Under the pieces are notes generated by a model. It was not told the DNA's origin. It ran no database searches and saw only the letters and a program-made list of their open reading frames with translations. Positions 22,238-33,023 of a stretch of 64,000 nucleotides of DNA are shown piece by piece. The stretch covers positions 93,941,525 to 94,005,524 of the forward strand of contig OZ012684.1 in NCBI GenBank assembly GCA_963942565.1. The letters run 5' to 3'. A program made the translations under genes and the position numbers. The first letter of the stretch is position 1, and every line of letters begins with the position of its first letter. This DNA is from Maea johnstoni (taxonomy: Eukaryota; Annelida; Polychaeta; Spionida; Magelonidae).

Positions 22238-22357
22238 TATGTATGTATGTATGTATGTATGTATGTATGTTACAGTATGTATGTATGTATGTATGTATGT
22301 ATGTATGTATGTATGTATGTATGTATGTATGTATGTATGTATGCATGTATGTATGTA
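22238..22357 (+). repeat. (TATG)n microsatellite
   Basis: Tandem TATG copies, interrupted once by TTACAG near 22270-22275. Open frames in all readings are artefacts of the 4-base period. Confidence 0.97.
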
Positions 22358-22367
22358 CATTGAGCCA

Positions 22368-22520
22368 GGCATGGGGTCAATTACTTTTGAAAGTAATATA
22401 TTACAATTACAATTACTCTGTATTGGCCCTATTACAATTACAATTACAATTACTTTTGAAGATCACCATCCTTATTACAATTACAATTACTTTTGAAATG
22501 TAATATATTACAATTACTTT
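22368..22520. repeat. ATTACA-rich low-complexity element
   Basis: It starts at GGCATGGGGTCAATTAC and consists of repeated ATTACAATTAC and TTACTTTTGAA blocks in both orientations (AAAGTAATATATTACAATTA near 22389 and again near 22496). A similar block lies at 24605-24775, also bounded by ATGGGG/CCCCAT, suggesting one element family rather than simple slippage. Confidence 0.6.
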
Positions 22521-24604
22521 TTACTTTTCTAGCTAAGGTGAATGTGACCCTTTGTTAAAATGTCATGTAACTTATCTTTTATTCAGTCTGAGTATGTTTT
22601 ATAACAGCTGTTTAATACTTCTTAATGTGCGTAATATGCTGATAGTTCTGAATTGCAGAGTTTAAATTAGATAAACACATATCAAAAATAGAAAGCGGTT
22701 CCCTACCCGGAAAAGGGGACCTGTATTTCTATAATCCCACAAAGATTACTGACCCCAGTAATGATAAATATTTTGTCTACCATACACAAGGTGGACAGTT
22801 GACACTGCTTTGATTAAATACCTTGTTGACAAGAAAATATGTTTACTTTACGCGGGAGTTCATCTAATAAAGGGTTCATCTGAATCAAAGGTACTGATTA
22901 ATGAAGGCAAACAGGGGTGTCCTTGTATTTAAGTCCTGGAGCAAAGACTAATGCACATATCTATCAGTAATTCAGTATAGAACAAATGTGCACCTTGCAT
23001 TCACAAAATAATTTAGAAAAAGTTCCACCTAAGGAGGTCTGCTATGCCTTTGACATTAAGGGAGTATGTGTAGCTTGAGGCAGGCCTCTTGAAAACCTAA
23101 AGCCTACAGAGGTGTTTAAATTAGAGGTATTGAAAAATAACAAACCCGCAATACTTTATACAGTATAATCTGATAAACAACTCGCTCACCAATCCAAAAA
23201 CTTAAAAGCCTTTCAAATGAGCATAACATTTGGTCTCCATGAGTTCAGAGTATGCTCAAAAATCCTCATGTACATGCATGTGCAGGTGAGGATTGACAGT
23301 CTGTGGCTACAGGAAGTTATAATTGCAATTTTAATCACCTGGGGTTTCATCGACCTAGATCATTCATGGAAATGATGATACCACTAAGTCTTGAAGTTTA
23401 ACAGTTCCAACTGGAAATCCACATATAATTATTCATATCTCATAATAACTATTTGTCACATACATATAGTCAGAAATAAGCTGGAATGTATGTTGAGCAA
23501 GTTGTTGGTACATGGGAGACCATTTAGTCATTTAAGTATCAAATAACACAATATGACAAAGGGATCATTATAAAGTCACCATGATTAGAGCACAACTGCT
23601 GAACTGTGCCTAATGAGGTCTGATTATATTGTTTAAAAGGTGAATATGAAGGCTATGAAACAGAGCTTTAAGGTAGCCTTTAAAGTTTCAAGAACCATTC
23701 TGAGAAATAACTCATACATTTTGGGGATGTCTTGAGGGGTGATTTTGGAGGGTTAGAGTGTACACATAACTCTGACACCCTGCTGTCTTAAATCCTGTAG
23801 GCAAGGCATCCATACTTATCCTATGAGAGGAATTGAGAATAAGGATGGGCAGCTTATCTCAGAGCCTTCTAGTTCTCATTGGAGATTCTACAGCTCTTTG
23901 CACTGAGTTCCATTGTACACGGAATGGCAGCTATTCTTATCTTTATCAAATTGCAATTAAATCAACTTCCTTTGGCCTCTGACCAGAGAGATGGATCCCC
24001 TTGATCCGCAACCTCAATGGCTCAGCATGCTAGTACCTAGAGTGTCCGTGCCTCGAGTAACGCGGTGAAGACTGGGAAAATATTGGTGACGTAATTGTTT
24101 TCAGAAAGAGGCTGGCAAGATGCAGCTTGACACAACTGATGGAATGCTCTGTGCAGTAAGCAAGCAGCAGAGAAAGTGACTGGCTGACTGGGTCTGCAGC
24201 TTGTCATTCTATCTAGGTCAGATAGGTTACCACGGAGATAAGCCCAGCAGGCAGCCAATCATGGGGGTACACAGCTTATCTATGACTCATAGAGAGGCAG
24301 CGACATTTGAGGATGCAAGCACAGTACCCACTCCCTGTCTACTACTCCCAGCTCTGACCTAGATTGAAGTACCTAGACCTTGGCAGTAAGACAACATTAC
24401 CCTTTAGAAGATACAGTGAATACATTCTACTGCCTCTCAGATGATTTACTAAACCTTTTCATAGACTTGTTAGTGAAATCAATCCTTCACTTCAAATTCA
24501 AGCTATTTGAGACAATGAGTGACAATCTGTATCTGTATGGATAGGACTATGGAGTCATGGAAAAGTGACTTGTTTACTGTACAGTTGATTCTTTGGTCAT
24601 AAAT
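22521..24604. other. intergenic stretch with a worn MITE fragment
   Basis: No gene recognised. Near 23690-23790 is a fragment of MITE subtype 1 (GGGATGTCTTGAGGGGTGAT, GACACCCTGCTG). Near 23940-24040 a piece with CAAATTGCAATTAA, GGCCTCTGACCAG and CTCAGCATGCTAGTAC resembles 12570-12650, pointing to another low-copy repeat. Confidence 0.45.
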
Positions 24605-24775
24605 GGGGAAAGTGATAGAAAAGTAATAGAAAATTACTTATTACTTTTGGGGTCAGGCTATTACAATTACTTATTACTTGAAGATGTTGACTATCTATCA
24701 CTTATTACAGGCTATTACTTTGGAATTCGGTCTATTACCTATTACTTTTCTATTACCTATTACTTATTACCCCAT
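24605..24775. repeat. ATTACT-rich low-complexity element
   Basis: Bounded by ATGGGGAAAGTGATAG at the left and TACTTATTACCCCAT at the right, an imperfect inverted pair. The interior is repeated TATTACTTATTACTT. Similar to 22368-22520. Confidence 0.6.
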
Positions 24776-26108
24776 GTCTGCATTGAGCAAGTACCATCCT
24801 TAACGGTAGAGCGCCACCTTTATTAGCTGTTAATTAGCTGCAAAAAAGTCGAGAGTCACAAAAGGTACACACAGGTGAAAGTTACAAAGAAGGGGTGGAA
24901 AGAGGCCGCCTCTCAAAAAAACAATTTCAAAAAAGGTTTACCATCAAATACAACCACAATCGCTTACTAATATCACATGATAGTGTTCAGCACCTCTTTT
25001 GTAGAAAAGGATCCGTATCTAGCTCTCTTGATAAAACATTAAGTTAAAATACGAGTCTCCCAAATCTCATGCCTACATCGCATAGCCTCTGCGAGACTAG
25101 TGCACCCTTCGCTGCTGTCTGGAGAGTATTGTGTTCTATTGTATGTTTATTGACTGTAAAATTCATTTTACAAAATAATACAGGAACAAATGTATTTGTT
25201 GATGCAATAAAAAAACTTTAAACTGAAATACTAGTAATCACATGTACTTGTAAGGTCATGTGAGTAAGAGCGGAACATCCGCTAGCACAGCTCCCACAGG
25301 ACGTTTTCACATAGATCTGCATGATTTGGAATTTCCTTTCCTATCTATTGCGGTGCAAGCCACCTGGTGGTACTCGCGCTTACTAAAATATGAATCCCTT
25401 CTCAGTCTCGCGACTGCAACCCGATCGTGTTTGTTTCCTTCTAAAATGGACGGACATTTGAGACACTACACAATATCAACAGTTTTAGATGTTATTTCCT
25501 TGCTTCAACCATGGGATAAAGCTTTTAGTGGGATTCTTTAACAACCAAAGTTACCTGCGGTAAAGAGCACTACTAAATATAGTAATCCTTGAACCTTTGA
25601 CTGATTTCGCTTGAAAATACTTTTTTTCTATCAATAACAGCTTATAACTAGTGGTATCAGGGACATGTCTCTGGTTGTATTGGTTGCTTGAACTTGCTTC
25701 TGGGAGGAAGATAGGACACCGACAGATAAATACTTGTACACGCAATATAGACTCTCCGATCAGCTGATACAATGAGATTAACGTTACTTGTCCACGCTGT
25801 TAAATTTGTTATCTATCACCTAGAACTTGTACTGGTATTAATATTCTACAATTCTGGCCTTGAATGCATTTTTTTTAATCTTAAAAGACATGGTACCGAG
25901 TCACCGCAGAGCAGGTGTACTAGTCAATTCTCGGAATATTCAGGTAAATCATTTAATGCAGATGTGCCATCAACCCTCAGGTGATACTTTTCAAAAGCAA
26001 TATATACACCATGCATGCGGTCATCTATGAGAAAATGTACAAACATATTAATTGCCCCTCGTCTGCTTAAAACGTCTCTGATCAAATTTTGGTTAAAATG
26101 ACTTGAAT

Positions 26109-26111
<3 letters not shown>
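24776..26111. other. intergenic, no gene recognised
   Basis: An open frame at 25260-25541 (93 codons) has no recognisable domain and no clear splice context. Nothing else stands out. Confidence 0.4.

Positions 26112-26182
<71 letters not shown>
26112..26182 (+). repeat. (GA)n microsatellite
   Basis: About 35 uninterrupted GA units. Confidence 0.98.
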
Positions 26183-26184
<2 letters not shown>

Positions 26185-26675
26185 GTCTGGTCACCTGTCG
26201 AAGCTTGCTATTTGTTTGTGTCCGTTTTCAAACCATTAGACATGAAAGCGACACACGTTTATTTGTCTACATGAATAGTTGGACACTCAAGAAGAATGTG
26301 TACGCATTTAGTATATTTTGAGGGAAATGGTTTGTCACAATTTTAATCTTATTAGGTTTGTCCGTTTCGTTTATCAGCAAAGATAATTGGGTTGACGAAC
26401 TTTAATACTTATTTGCAATGTCTCCAAAATGAATTTCTCTCTCTCTCTCTTAAGGGATTTCCCACTGACTGTGGCAAGGAAGGGTTAGAAAACGCAGTCA
26501 CATCTTCTCTAATCTCTACATCCATCTTCCTGGTCCAGGAAATCGCCAGAGGCCCCATCTATCTGCTGTAATGCAGTGTCCCCATCTGGTGACAAGTCCT
26601 GCAGTTAACATCGAACTTCTCACGGCAACTATCAGAAATGGATAACACCGTAACAAATACAACTAGAAAATGCAG

Positions 26676-26962
<287 letters not shown>

Positions 26963-27016
26963 GTTCCTGTACGACCCAAAATTACCTATATATAATTGAC
27001 AAAATTTCGTTTGTGT

Positions 27017-27598
27017 TACACTTGGCGAGACCACTCGCCAAGTGTTTCATTCAGAATTCAGTCCTAGTGTCGTGCAGCGATGGCAGGCGGCGTGCATGAT
27101 CGAATAGACGAGTTGCAGCATCTCCAACGCTCGATCGAGTTGCAGTATCTCGTTCTAGATACTGCAGCCCGATCGAGATGCTTTGAAGACTTTTACATAA
27201 TATTCGTTTCCTGTAAGCTTACACTTCGTAGTTCTTCATTAATTTAAGGATAGCAAACTCGAACGTTTTGTCACAAAAAAAGTGGCAAAAGTGATTGCCA
27301 AACTCGAGTCAGACAGACTATAGAGGCCCCTTAAATTAATGAAGAACTACGAAGTGTAAGCTTACAGTCCTGATGTGGCCTTTACAAGCTCAAAATACAG
27401 GCAGGAAACGAATATTATGTAAAAGTCTTCAAAGCATCTCGATCGGCTGCAGTATCTAGAACGAGATACTGCAACTCGATCGAGCGTTGGAGATGCTGCA
27501 ACTCGTCTATTCGATCATGCACGCCGCCTGCCATCGCTGCACGACACTAGGACAGAATTCTGAATGTAACACTTGGCGAGTGGTCTCGCCAAGTGTAG
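27017..27598. repeat. 580-bp foldback (long inverted repeat)
   Basis: The left arm, about 27017-27250, is matched in inverse by about 27330-27598. Both contain GTGTCGTGCAGCGATGGCAG/CTGCCATCGCTGCACGACAC, AGTATCTCGTTCTAGATACTG, and TAAGCTTACACTTCGTAGTT/AACTACGAAGTGTAAGCTTA. The outermost part of each arm is itself a hairpin, ACACTTGGCGAG/CTCGCCAAGTGT. One arm carries about 36 extra bases (27367-27402, CTGATGTGGCCTTTAC...), and the unpaired centre holds CAAACTCGAACG/CAAACTCGAGTC. GACAAAAT motifs extend past the ends on both sides, joining the array that follows. Non-coding. Confidence 0.9.
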
Positions 27599-27847
27599 CA
27601 CAAAAGAAATTTTGTCTCGACAAAACTAATTTTGTCTACGACAAAATTACTTTTGTTGACAGAAGCAATTTTTGTCAAGACAAAATTGCTTTTGTCAGAC
27701 AAAATCAACTTTTGTCTGACAAAATCAACTTTTGTCTGACAAAATCAACTTTTGTCTGACAAAAATAATTTTGTCGTAGACAAAATTACTTTTGTCAGAC
27801 AAAAGTGACTTTTGTTGGACAAAATTTGCTTCTGTCAACAAAAGTGT
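27599..27847. repeat. array of short TTTTGTC/GACAAAA palindromes
   Basis: About eleven copies of a palindrome, TTTTGTC...GACAAAA with 0-4 centre bases, are spaced about 20-22 bp apart. Three central units are identical (TTTTGTCTGACAAAATCAAC). Outer units vary in the centre (CTACGAC, TCAAGAC). CTTTTGTTGACAGAAGCAA near 27651-27670 recurs inverted near 27826-27845, so the array is also loosely palindromic overall. No coding sense. Confidence 0.85.
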
Positions 27848-27872
27848 GCATGCTACAAACGGCGCCCCATAA

Positions 27873-28800
27873 CCTAGAGGGGTTTCATATATGTCATATT
27901 CTAAAACACTGGCTTTAAATAATGTAACGTCATTCACTCCAGCCAAAAATGAGGTGAAAATAATGGTCACAATGTTCGGGCTTGAAGGACCTGCATGGTC
28001 ATATATAAGAATGAATAGGTGTTCTCGAAAATATAAGCCTGATCAAACGACCTGATCAAGTTACACCCCGTTAGGGGTTTATACATTGGTCATATGGGGG
28101 AAGTATCTTCTGCATTTCAAGTCATTTTGGATATACCCAACGATATGTGTCTTTCCCGCATCACTGTATTTATGAGAGAAATGAACTACAACGAGGGACT
28201 GCATGCCCGAGAACTCAGTGGCCTAAGGCATTGACCATTATACATCCAGGGGGGGGGGGGGGGGGGGGCGTGTATTGGCCCAAAAAAGTGTTAAGTATGT
28301 CGTAATTCTTAAGAACATTATTTTTGAAAGTTTTTATTTTTGTATTGCCCTTTTCTGACCAAAAACTGCCAACAAATAAACACAATTTCACAAACCGATA
28401 CACCATTTCTTAAATCATCTAATGAGCTCCTGTACCTCTTAATTTTAAATCAACTTGAAGACATTCGAATTCGTAATTTAGAAAACCTTCTCATGTACAA
28501 TAAGGGTATTTCCGCAAAACCAGACTTACATGTATTGGTATTTGTAAGTTTATCGACTTCAAAAACACTCAGGTACAGGGGGGGGGGGGGGGGCCCGCAC
28601 CCGCGTTAAGTATTTCGCGGAAGAAGGGGTCTTTTTTTAAGACCTCCGCATGTTCGCGATTTTGAAAAAGAAGGGTACTTTTTTGTACCTAGGTACGAAG
28701 TATGGGGAGTGAAAATCCCCTTACAATCCACGAAATATACGCGGCTCTGACCACCGAGTGACTCCCGATGTGACTGGGCTTCCGAGTTTGCTGCCGCCAC
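27873..28800 (+). repeat. local duplication, copy 1
   Basis: 27873-28049 matches 29147-29324, and 28269-28800 matches 29323-29847, at well over 90 percent by eye (for example GTTCGGGCTTGAAGGACCTG and TTTCGCGGAAGAAGGGGTCT). Copy 1 has an extra 28050-28268 ending in a 20-base G run. Copy 1 also has the foldback and palindrome array where copy 2 has about 85 bp of other sequence (29066-29146). It ends at the assembly gap. A third, partial copy is at 31283-31735. Function unknown. Confidence 0.85.
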
Positions 28801-29000
28801 NNNNNNNNNNNNNNNNNNNNNNNNNNNNNNNNNNNNNNNNNNNNNNNNNNNNNNNNNNNNNNNNNNNNNNNNNNNNNNNNNNNNNNNNNNNNNNNNNNNN
28901 NNNNNNNNNNNNNNNNNNNNNNNNNNNNNNNNNNNNNNNNNNNNNNNNNNNNNNNNNNNNNNNNNNNNNNNNNNNNNNNNNNNNNNNNNNNNNNNNNNNN
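28801..29000. other. assembly gap (200 N)
   Basis: Exactly 200 undetermined bases between two copies of a duplicated segment, ending in (AT)n. The true distance is unknown. Confidence 1.

Positions 29001-29034
<34 letters not shown>
29001..29034 (+). repeat. (AT)n microsatellite, truncated by the gap
   Basis: The AT tract directly follows the gap and probably extends into it. Confidence 0.95.
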
Positions 29035-29038
<4 letters not shown>

Positions 29039-29846
29039 AGTTCCTGTACGACCCAAAATTACCTATGTACGGACACGTGGTTTAGATAGTAAATGCTGAT
29101 TTTCAGGTCCTGTCAACATTCAATGTACCTGTGACATGACCATTGACCTAGAGGGGTTTCATATATGTCATATCCTAAAACACTGGCTTCAAATAATGTA
29201 ACGTCATTCACTTCCAGCCAAAAATGAGGTGAAAATAATGGTCACAATGTTCGGGCTTGAAGGACCTGCATGGTCATGTATAAGAATGAATAGGTGTTCT
29301 CGAAAATATAAGCCTGATCAAACGTGTATGGCCCAAAAAGTGTTAAGTATGTCGTAATTCTTAAGAAAATTATTTTTGAAAGTGTTTATTTTTGTATTGC
29401 CCTTTTCTGACCGAAAACTGCCAACAAATAAACACAATTTCACAAACCGATACACCATTTCTTAAATCATCTAATGAGCTCCTGTACCTCTTAATTTTAA
29501 ATAAACTTGAAGACATTCGAATTCGTAATTTAGAAAACCTTCTCATGTACAATCAGGGTATTTCCGCAAAACCAGACTTACATGTATTGGTATTTGTAAG
29601 TTTATCGACTTCAAAAACACTCAGGTATAGGGGGGGGGGGGGGCGCACCCGCGTTACGTATTTCGCGGAAGAAGGGGTCTTTTTTTAAGACCTCCGCATG
29701 TTCGCGATTTTGAAAAAGAAGGCTACTTTTTTGTACCCAGTACGAAGTATGGGGAGTGAAAATCCCCTTACAATCCACGAAATATACGCGGCTCTGACAC
29801 CGAGTGACTCCCGATGTGACTGGGCTTCCGAGTTTGCTGCTGCCAC

Positions 29847-29847
<1 letters not shown>
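29035..29847 (+). repeat. local duplication, copy 2
   Basis: Begins with AAGTTCCTGTACGACCCAAA, as after the first (AT)n tract, and carries the segments matching copy 1. A 14-base G run is at 29630-29643. It is interrupted after GCTGCTGCCACT by a LINE; its continuation (TTGCTGCCGCTAAGCAGGCA) resumes at 30741. Confidence 0.85.
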
Positions 29848-29893
<46 letters not shown>

Positions 29894-30740
29894 TGATATT
29901 TGATATAGCGCCCTTTCCACCTATAATGTTCAAAAAGCGCTTAGAGTCATTGGACAGTTTTCATGGTCCATATAGTCAATTGAACTCCTTCTGAAATAGC
30001 AATATTTTCAGCTGTTTCTTGAAGTTTTGCACACTATCAGCAGCCTTGATGTTGTCAGGGAGTTCATTCCAATGGCGTGGTGCATAGGCACAGAATGCTC
30101 TGTCACCAAACCTTTTCAGATTAGTGAGTGGTATCTGTAATAAGTTCTTAGTGTTTGATCTTAGAGTCCTTGTATTGGCTTGTTTGACTAACAGTTCCCT
30201 CAAGTATAGAGGGGCACTTCCTTGCATGCATTTGAAAGTCAAAAGCAGAATCTTGAACTCAATCCTTTTCCTGATGGGCAGCCAGTGAAGATCTTTTAGA
30301 ACTGGTGTAATGTGATCATACTTTTTGGAGCCACTAACCACCCTAGCAGCATTGTTTTGGACTTTCTGGAGCCTGCATAGCAGCTCATCAGTGATTCCAC
30401 AGAGAAGTCCATTACAATAGTCAAGGCGTGATGTCACCAGTGAGACGATGGCACTCTTGGTTGTATCAGTATTGAGAAATTTCCTTATTTTTCCAATGTT
30501 CCTAAGGTGATAATTTGCAGACTTGATACCTTTTGATACAGGTGCAGACATATTCATGTTCGGATCAAAAACAGCCCCTAGATTACCGACGGGTTCATTA
30601 AGAACTGGTACTATTACTCCATATACGGTAATACTAGGAATGGAGATTTTCGCCCGCATCTGTGGGGTACCCATGACCACACCTCTGTCTTGTCTGCATT
30701 CAATTTCAGTTTATTTTGAGACATCCATGTATAAATGTCT
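29848..30740 (-). mobile_element. 5'-truncated CR1-like LINE
   Basis: On the minus strand it encodes the C-terminal part of a non-LTR retrotransposon reverse transcriptase and ends in (ATT)n (29848-29893 on the plus strand is TAA repeats), a tail common in CR1/L2-like elements. Before the tail is GGTGGAAAGGGCGCTATATC. Only about 890 bp remain, so it is strongly 5' truncated. The third copy of the local duplication keeps the uninterrupted site (CCGCCACTTGCTGCCGC at about 31500), which fixes both borders and shows at most a few bases of target duplication. Confidence 0.85.
29976..30740 (-). pseudogene. LINE reverse transcriptase, C-terminal fragment
   Basis: The main open frame is 30680-29976. 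Recognisable are YHLRNIGKIRKFL, LVTSRLDYCNGLLCG, LQKVQNNAARVV, HITPVLKDLHWLPIRKRIEF and ILLLTFKCMQGSAPLYL, the conserved C-terminal block of CR1/jockey-type reverse transcriptases. Upstream in another frame is WMSQNKLKLNADKTEV, so there is one frameshift near 30685. The frame ends at a normal stop (KILLFQKEFN). The catalytic FADD region and the endonuclease are absent. Confidence 0.85.
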
Positions 30741-30900
30741 TTGCTGCCGCTAAGCAGGCAGAGGATGGGGTGTTTATTTACTGGAAAAGTCAGCGTTTTT
30801 ATTAAAATAAGGGTGCTTTTTTGGCTAGAAATCAGTGCTTTAGGGGTATTATCAAATTTTGATAACGAGCGTATGCGCCCCCCCCCCTAAATACCAAAGT
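30741..30900 (+). repeat. local duplication, copy 2 continued
   Basis: CTGCCGCTAAGCAGGCAGAGGA, then TCAGTGCTTTAGGGGTATT and TTTTGATAACGAGCGTATGC, match 31507-31735. A short C run follows. Together with 29035-29847 this is one unit split by the LINE. Confidence 0.8.
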
Positions 30901-31282
30901 GACACAGAGAGTGGAGATCAACCGAGTGAATGAAGAATGAACATTGAGGAGTTGATATCAGCGGTTGAGGAGTTAGGAGCAGCGGAGAGCAAACGAGGTT
31001 TTGAGGTCACCTGTTGGAGAGATGAGATCAGCGAAGAGTGATTGAGGAGTTGAGATCAGAGAGTGAGCAGTGTAACATCAAGGGTTGACCAGCAGTATTT
31101 TTGAGTGAAGTAGTTTGACAGAGATGGGCCATCACCTAAGTCTGTGAGAGACCTCCCCAAGTTCCATAAAACTTACCCCCCCCCCCCCCCCCCCCACTTC
31201 TCCGTTCTCGGAGGAGCCATGTAGACCATAGGAGACCCTAGGCCTGTAAATCCAATCACCACACCTCTTGTCCCGGCGGGGG
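30901..31282. repeat. purine-rich low-complexity stretch and C run
   Basis: Repeated GAGGAGTTGAGATCAG-like text (30940-31080) followed by a 20-base C run at 31176-31195. No gene. Confidence 0.6.
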
Positions 31283-31735
31283 CACTCAGGTACAGAGGGG
31301 GGCCGCACCTGCGTTACGTATTTCGCGGAAGAAGGGGTCTTTTTTTAAGACCTCTGCATGTCCGCGATTTTGTAAAAGAAAGGTACTTTTTTGTACTCAG
31401 GTACGAAGTATGGGGGTCAAAATCCCCTTACAATCCACGAAATATACGCGGCTCTGACGCCGAGTGACTCCCGAAGTGACTGGCCTTCCGAGTCTGCTGC
31501 CGCCACTTGCTGCCGCTAAACAAGCAGAGGATTATAAAATCTTAAGTTAAAATACGTGTTCCCGTTCATCCAATGTCAATGTTTTGACAAAAGAAGGGGT
31601 GTTTATTTAGTGGAAAAAATCAGCGTTTTATTAAATAAGGGTGCTTTTTTGACCAGAAATCAGTGCTTTAGGGGTATTTTTTAATTTTGATAACGAACGT
31701 ATGCTACCCCCTAAATACCCAAGTGCCCCCCCCCC
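31283..31735 (+). repeat. local duplication, copy 3 (partial, holds LINE empty site)
   Basis: Starts CACTCAGGTACAGAGGGG and includes TTTCGCGGAAGAAGGGGTCT, ATCCCGAAGTGACTGG-type text and the junction GCCGCCACTTGCTGCCGCT, uninterrupted where copy 2 carries the LINE. Ends in a C run. Confidence 0.85.
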
Positions 31736-31997
31736 CCGGGTGTTCATCTTAATACACTACACTGAATATATTTTTAAAAATTGTGAAAATGTGTATTAAG
31801 TACTAGTTGAAGAGAGGTATTATGACTTAGAACATTTTGCTTCTATAATTAAAACAACAGCCCCTCCTTTCTAAGTTCTGAATATATTGAAGTCAATGCA
31901 ATTATACACTGAAATTAATCATTTTGTAAATTAAAGTCAAAGTGATGTTAAAAAACAATAGACTTATCATCAATACCGATGCCTCAGATCTGAAAAT

Positions 31998-32268
31998 AAG
32001 CCTGTACCAATCGTCGATTGGTACAGGCTTAAAGGCTGTCCCAAAAGTTGATCGAGTTTTGGTACAATTAATGCTGTACCCAAAAGTCGATCGCCTTCTG
32101 GTACAGCTTAATGCTGTCCCAAAAGTCGATCGACTTCTGGTACAGTTAGTGCTGTACCAGAAGTCGATCGACTTTTGGTACAGAAAATAGCTGTACCAGA
32201 AGTCGATCGACTAATGGTACCAGCATAGCTGTACCAATCGTCGATTGGTACGGATCGACATCTGGTAC
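31998..32268. repeat. array of seven 30-35 bp palindromes
   Basis: Units begin CTGTACC (or CTGTCCC) at 32002, 32036, 32074, 32114, 32152, 32191 and 32229, giving a period of 34-40 bp. Each is a near-perfect palindrome of the type CTGTACCAGAAGTCGATC and its inverse. The first unit is AAGCCTGTACCAATC-GTC-GATTGGTACAGGCTT. The first and last units share a different core (CAATCGTCGATTG) from the middle five (AAGTCGATCGACTT), so the array is itself bracketed. A half unit ends it, and a (TA)n tract starts 4 bases later. Spacers are only 5-8 bases. Confidence 0.9.
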
Positions 32269-32270
32269 AC

Positions 32271-32384
<114 letters not shown>

Positions 32385-32551
32385 GTGTGTTATTTATCCT
32401 TGTGAAAATAGTATACCGAAAGATGTCTGTGAGAAGCCAACAGACACTGCGAGATTAACAGAGACATTGGCAACAAACCATTTTCACAACATGGATAATG
32501 ATTAATGAATTTTTCATCAGTTCCTATTTATCATCAATTCTAGTGGGTTGC

Positions 32552-32741
<190 letters not shown>

Positions 32742-33023
32742 GGTCCTAACGATGAACATTATGAATATGATTGTTAGGATGCCAATACATGATTAATATT
32801 GTGCTCAAAAACATTGACAATTGTTAAAAGCAACGTCAGAAGCGCAATTCAGTCCAGAACAAAAAATACATTGACCAATCAGCTGCTAGAATCAGTGTAG
32901 CTGGTTTTCAGACCACACCTCCCCCAAAAAATGATAAAAAAAATCTCGCTTGCGATTTTGAATTTCAAAAGGGACACCCACACGAATTTTTAGAATGTGT
33001 TTTCACCACACCTGTGGTATGAG

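Noticed and set aside
22136-22503. Frames coding MYVC and HTYI repeats
   Set aside because: Artefact of the TATG microsatellite.
28340-28609. Open frame repeated in both duplication copies (29392-29688)
   Set aside because: Retained between copies because the duplication is recent. It ends in a G run and has no recognisable protein features.
31998-32268. CRISPR-like array
   Set aside because: The repeats are palindromes with 5-8 base spacers, not 25-40 base unique spacers, and the genome is animal with spliced genes. Treated as a palindrome array.
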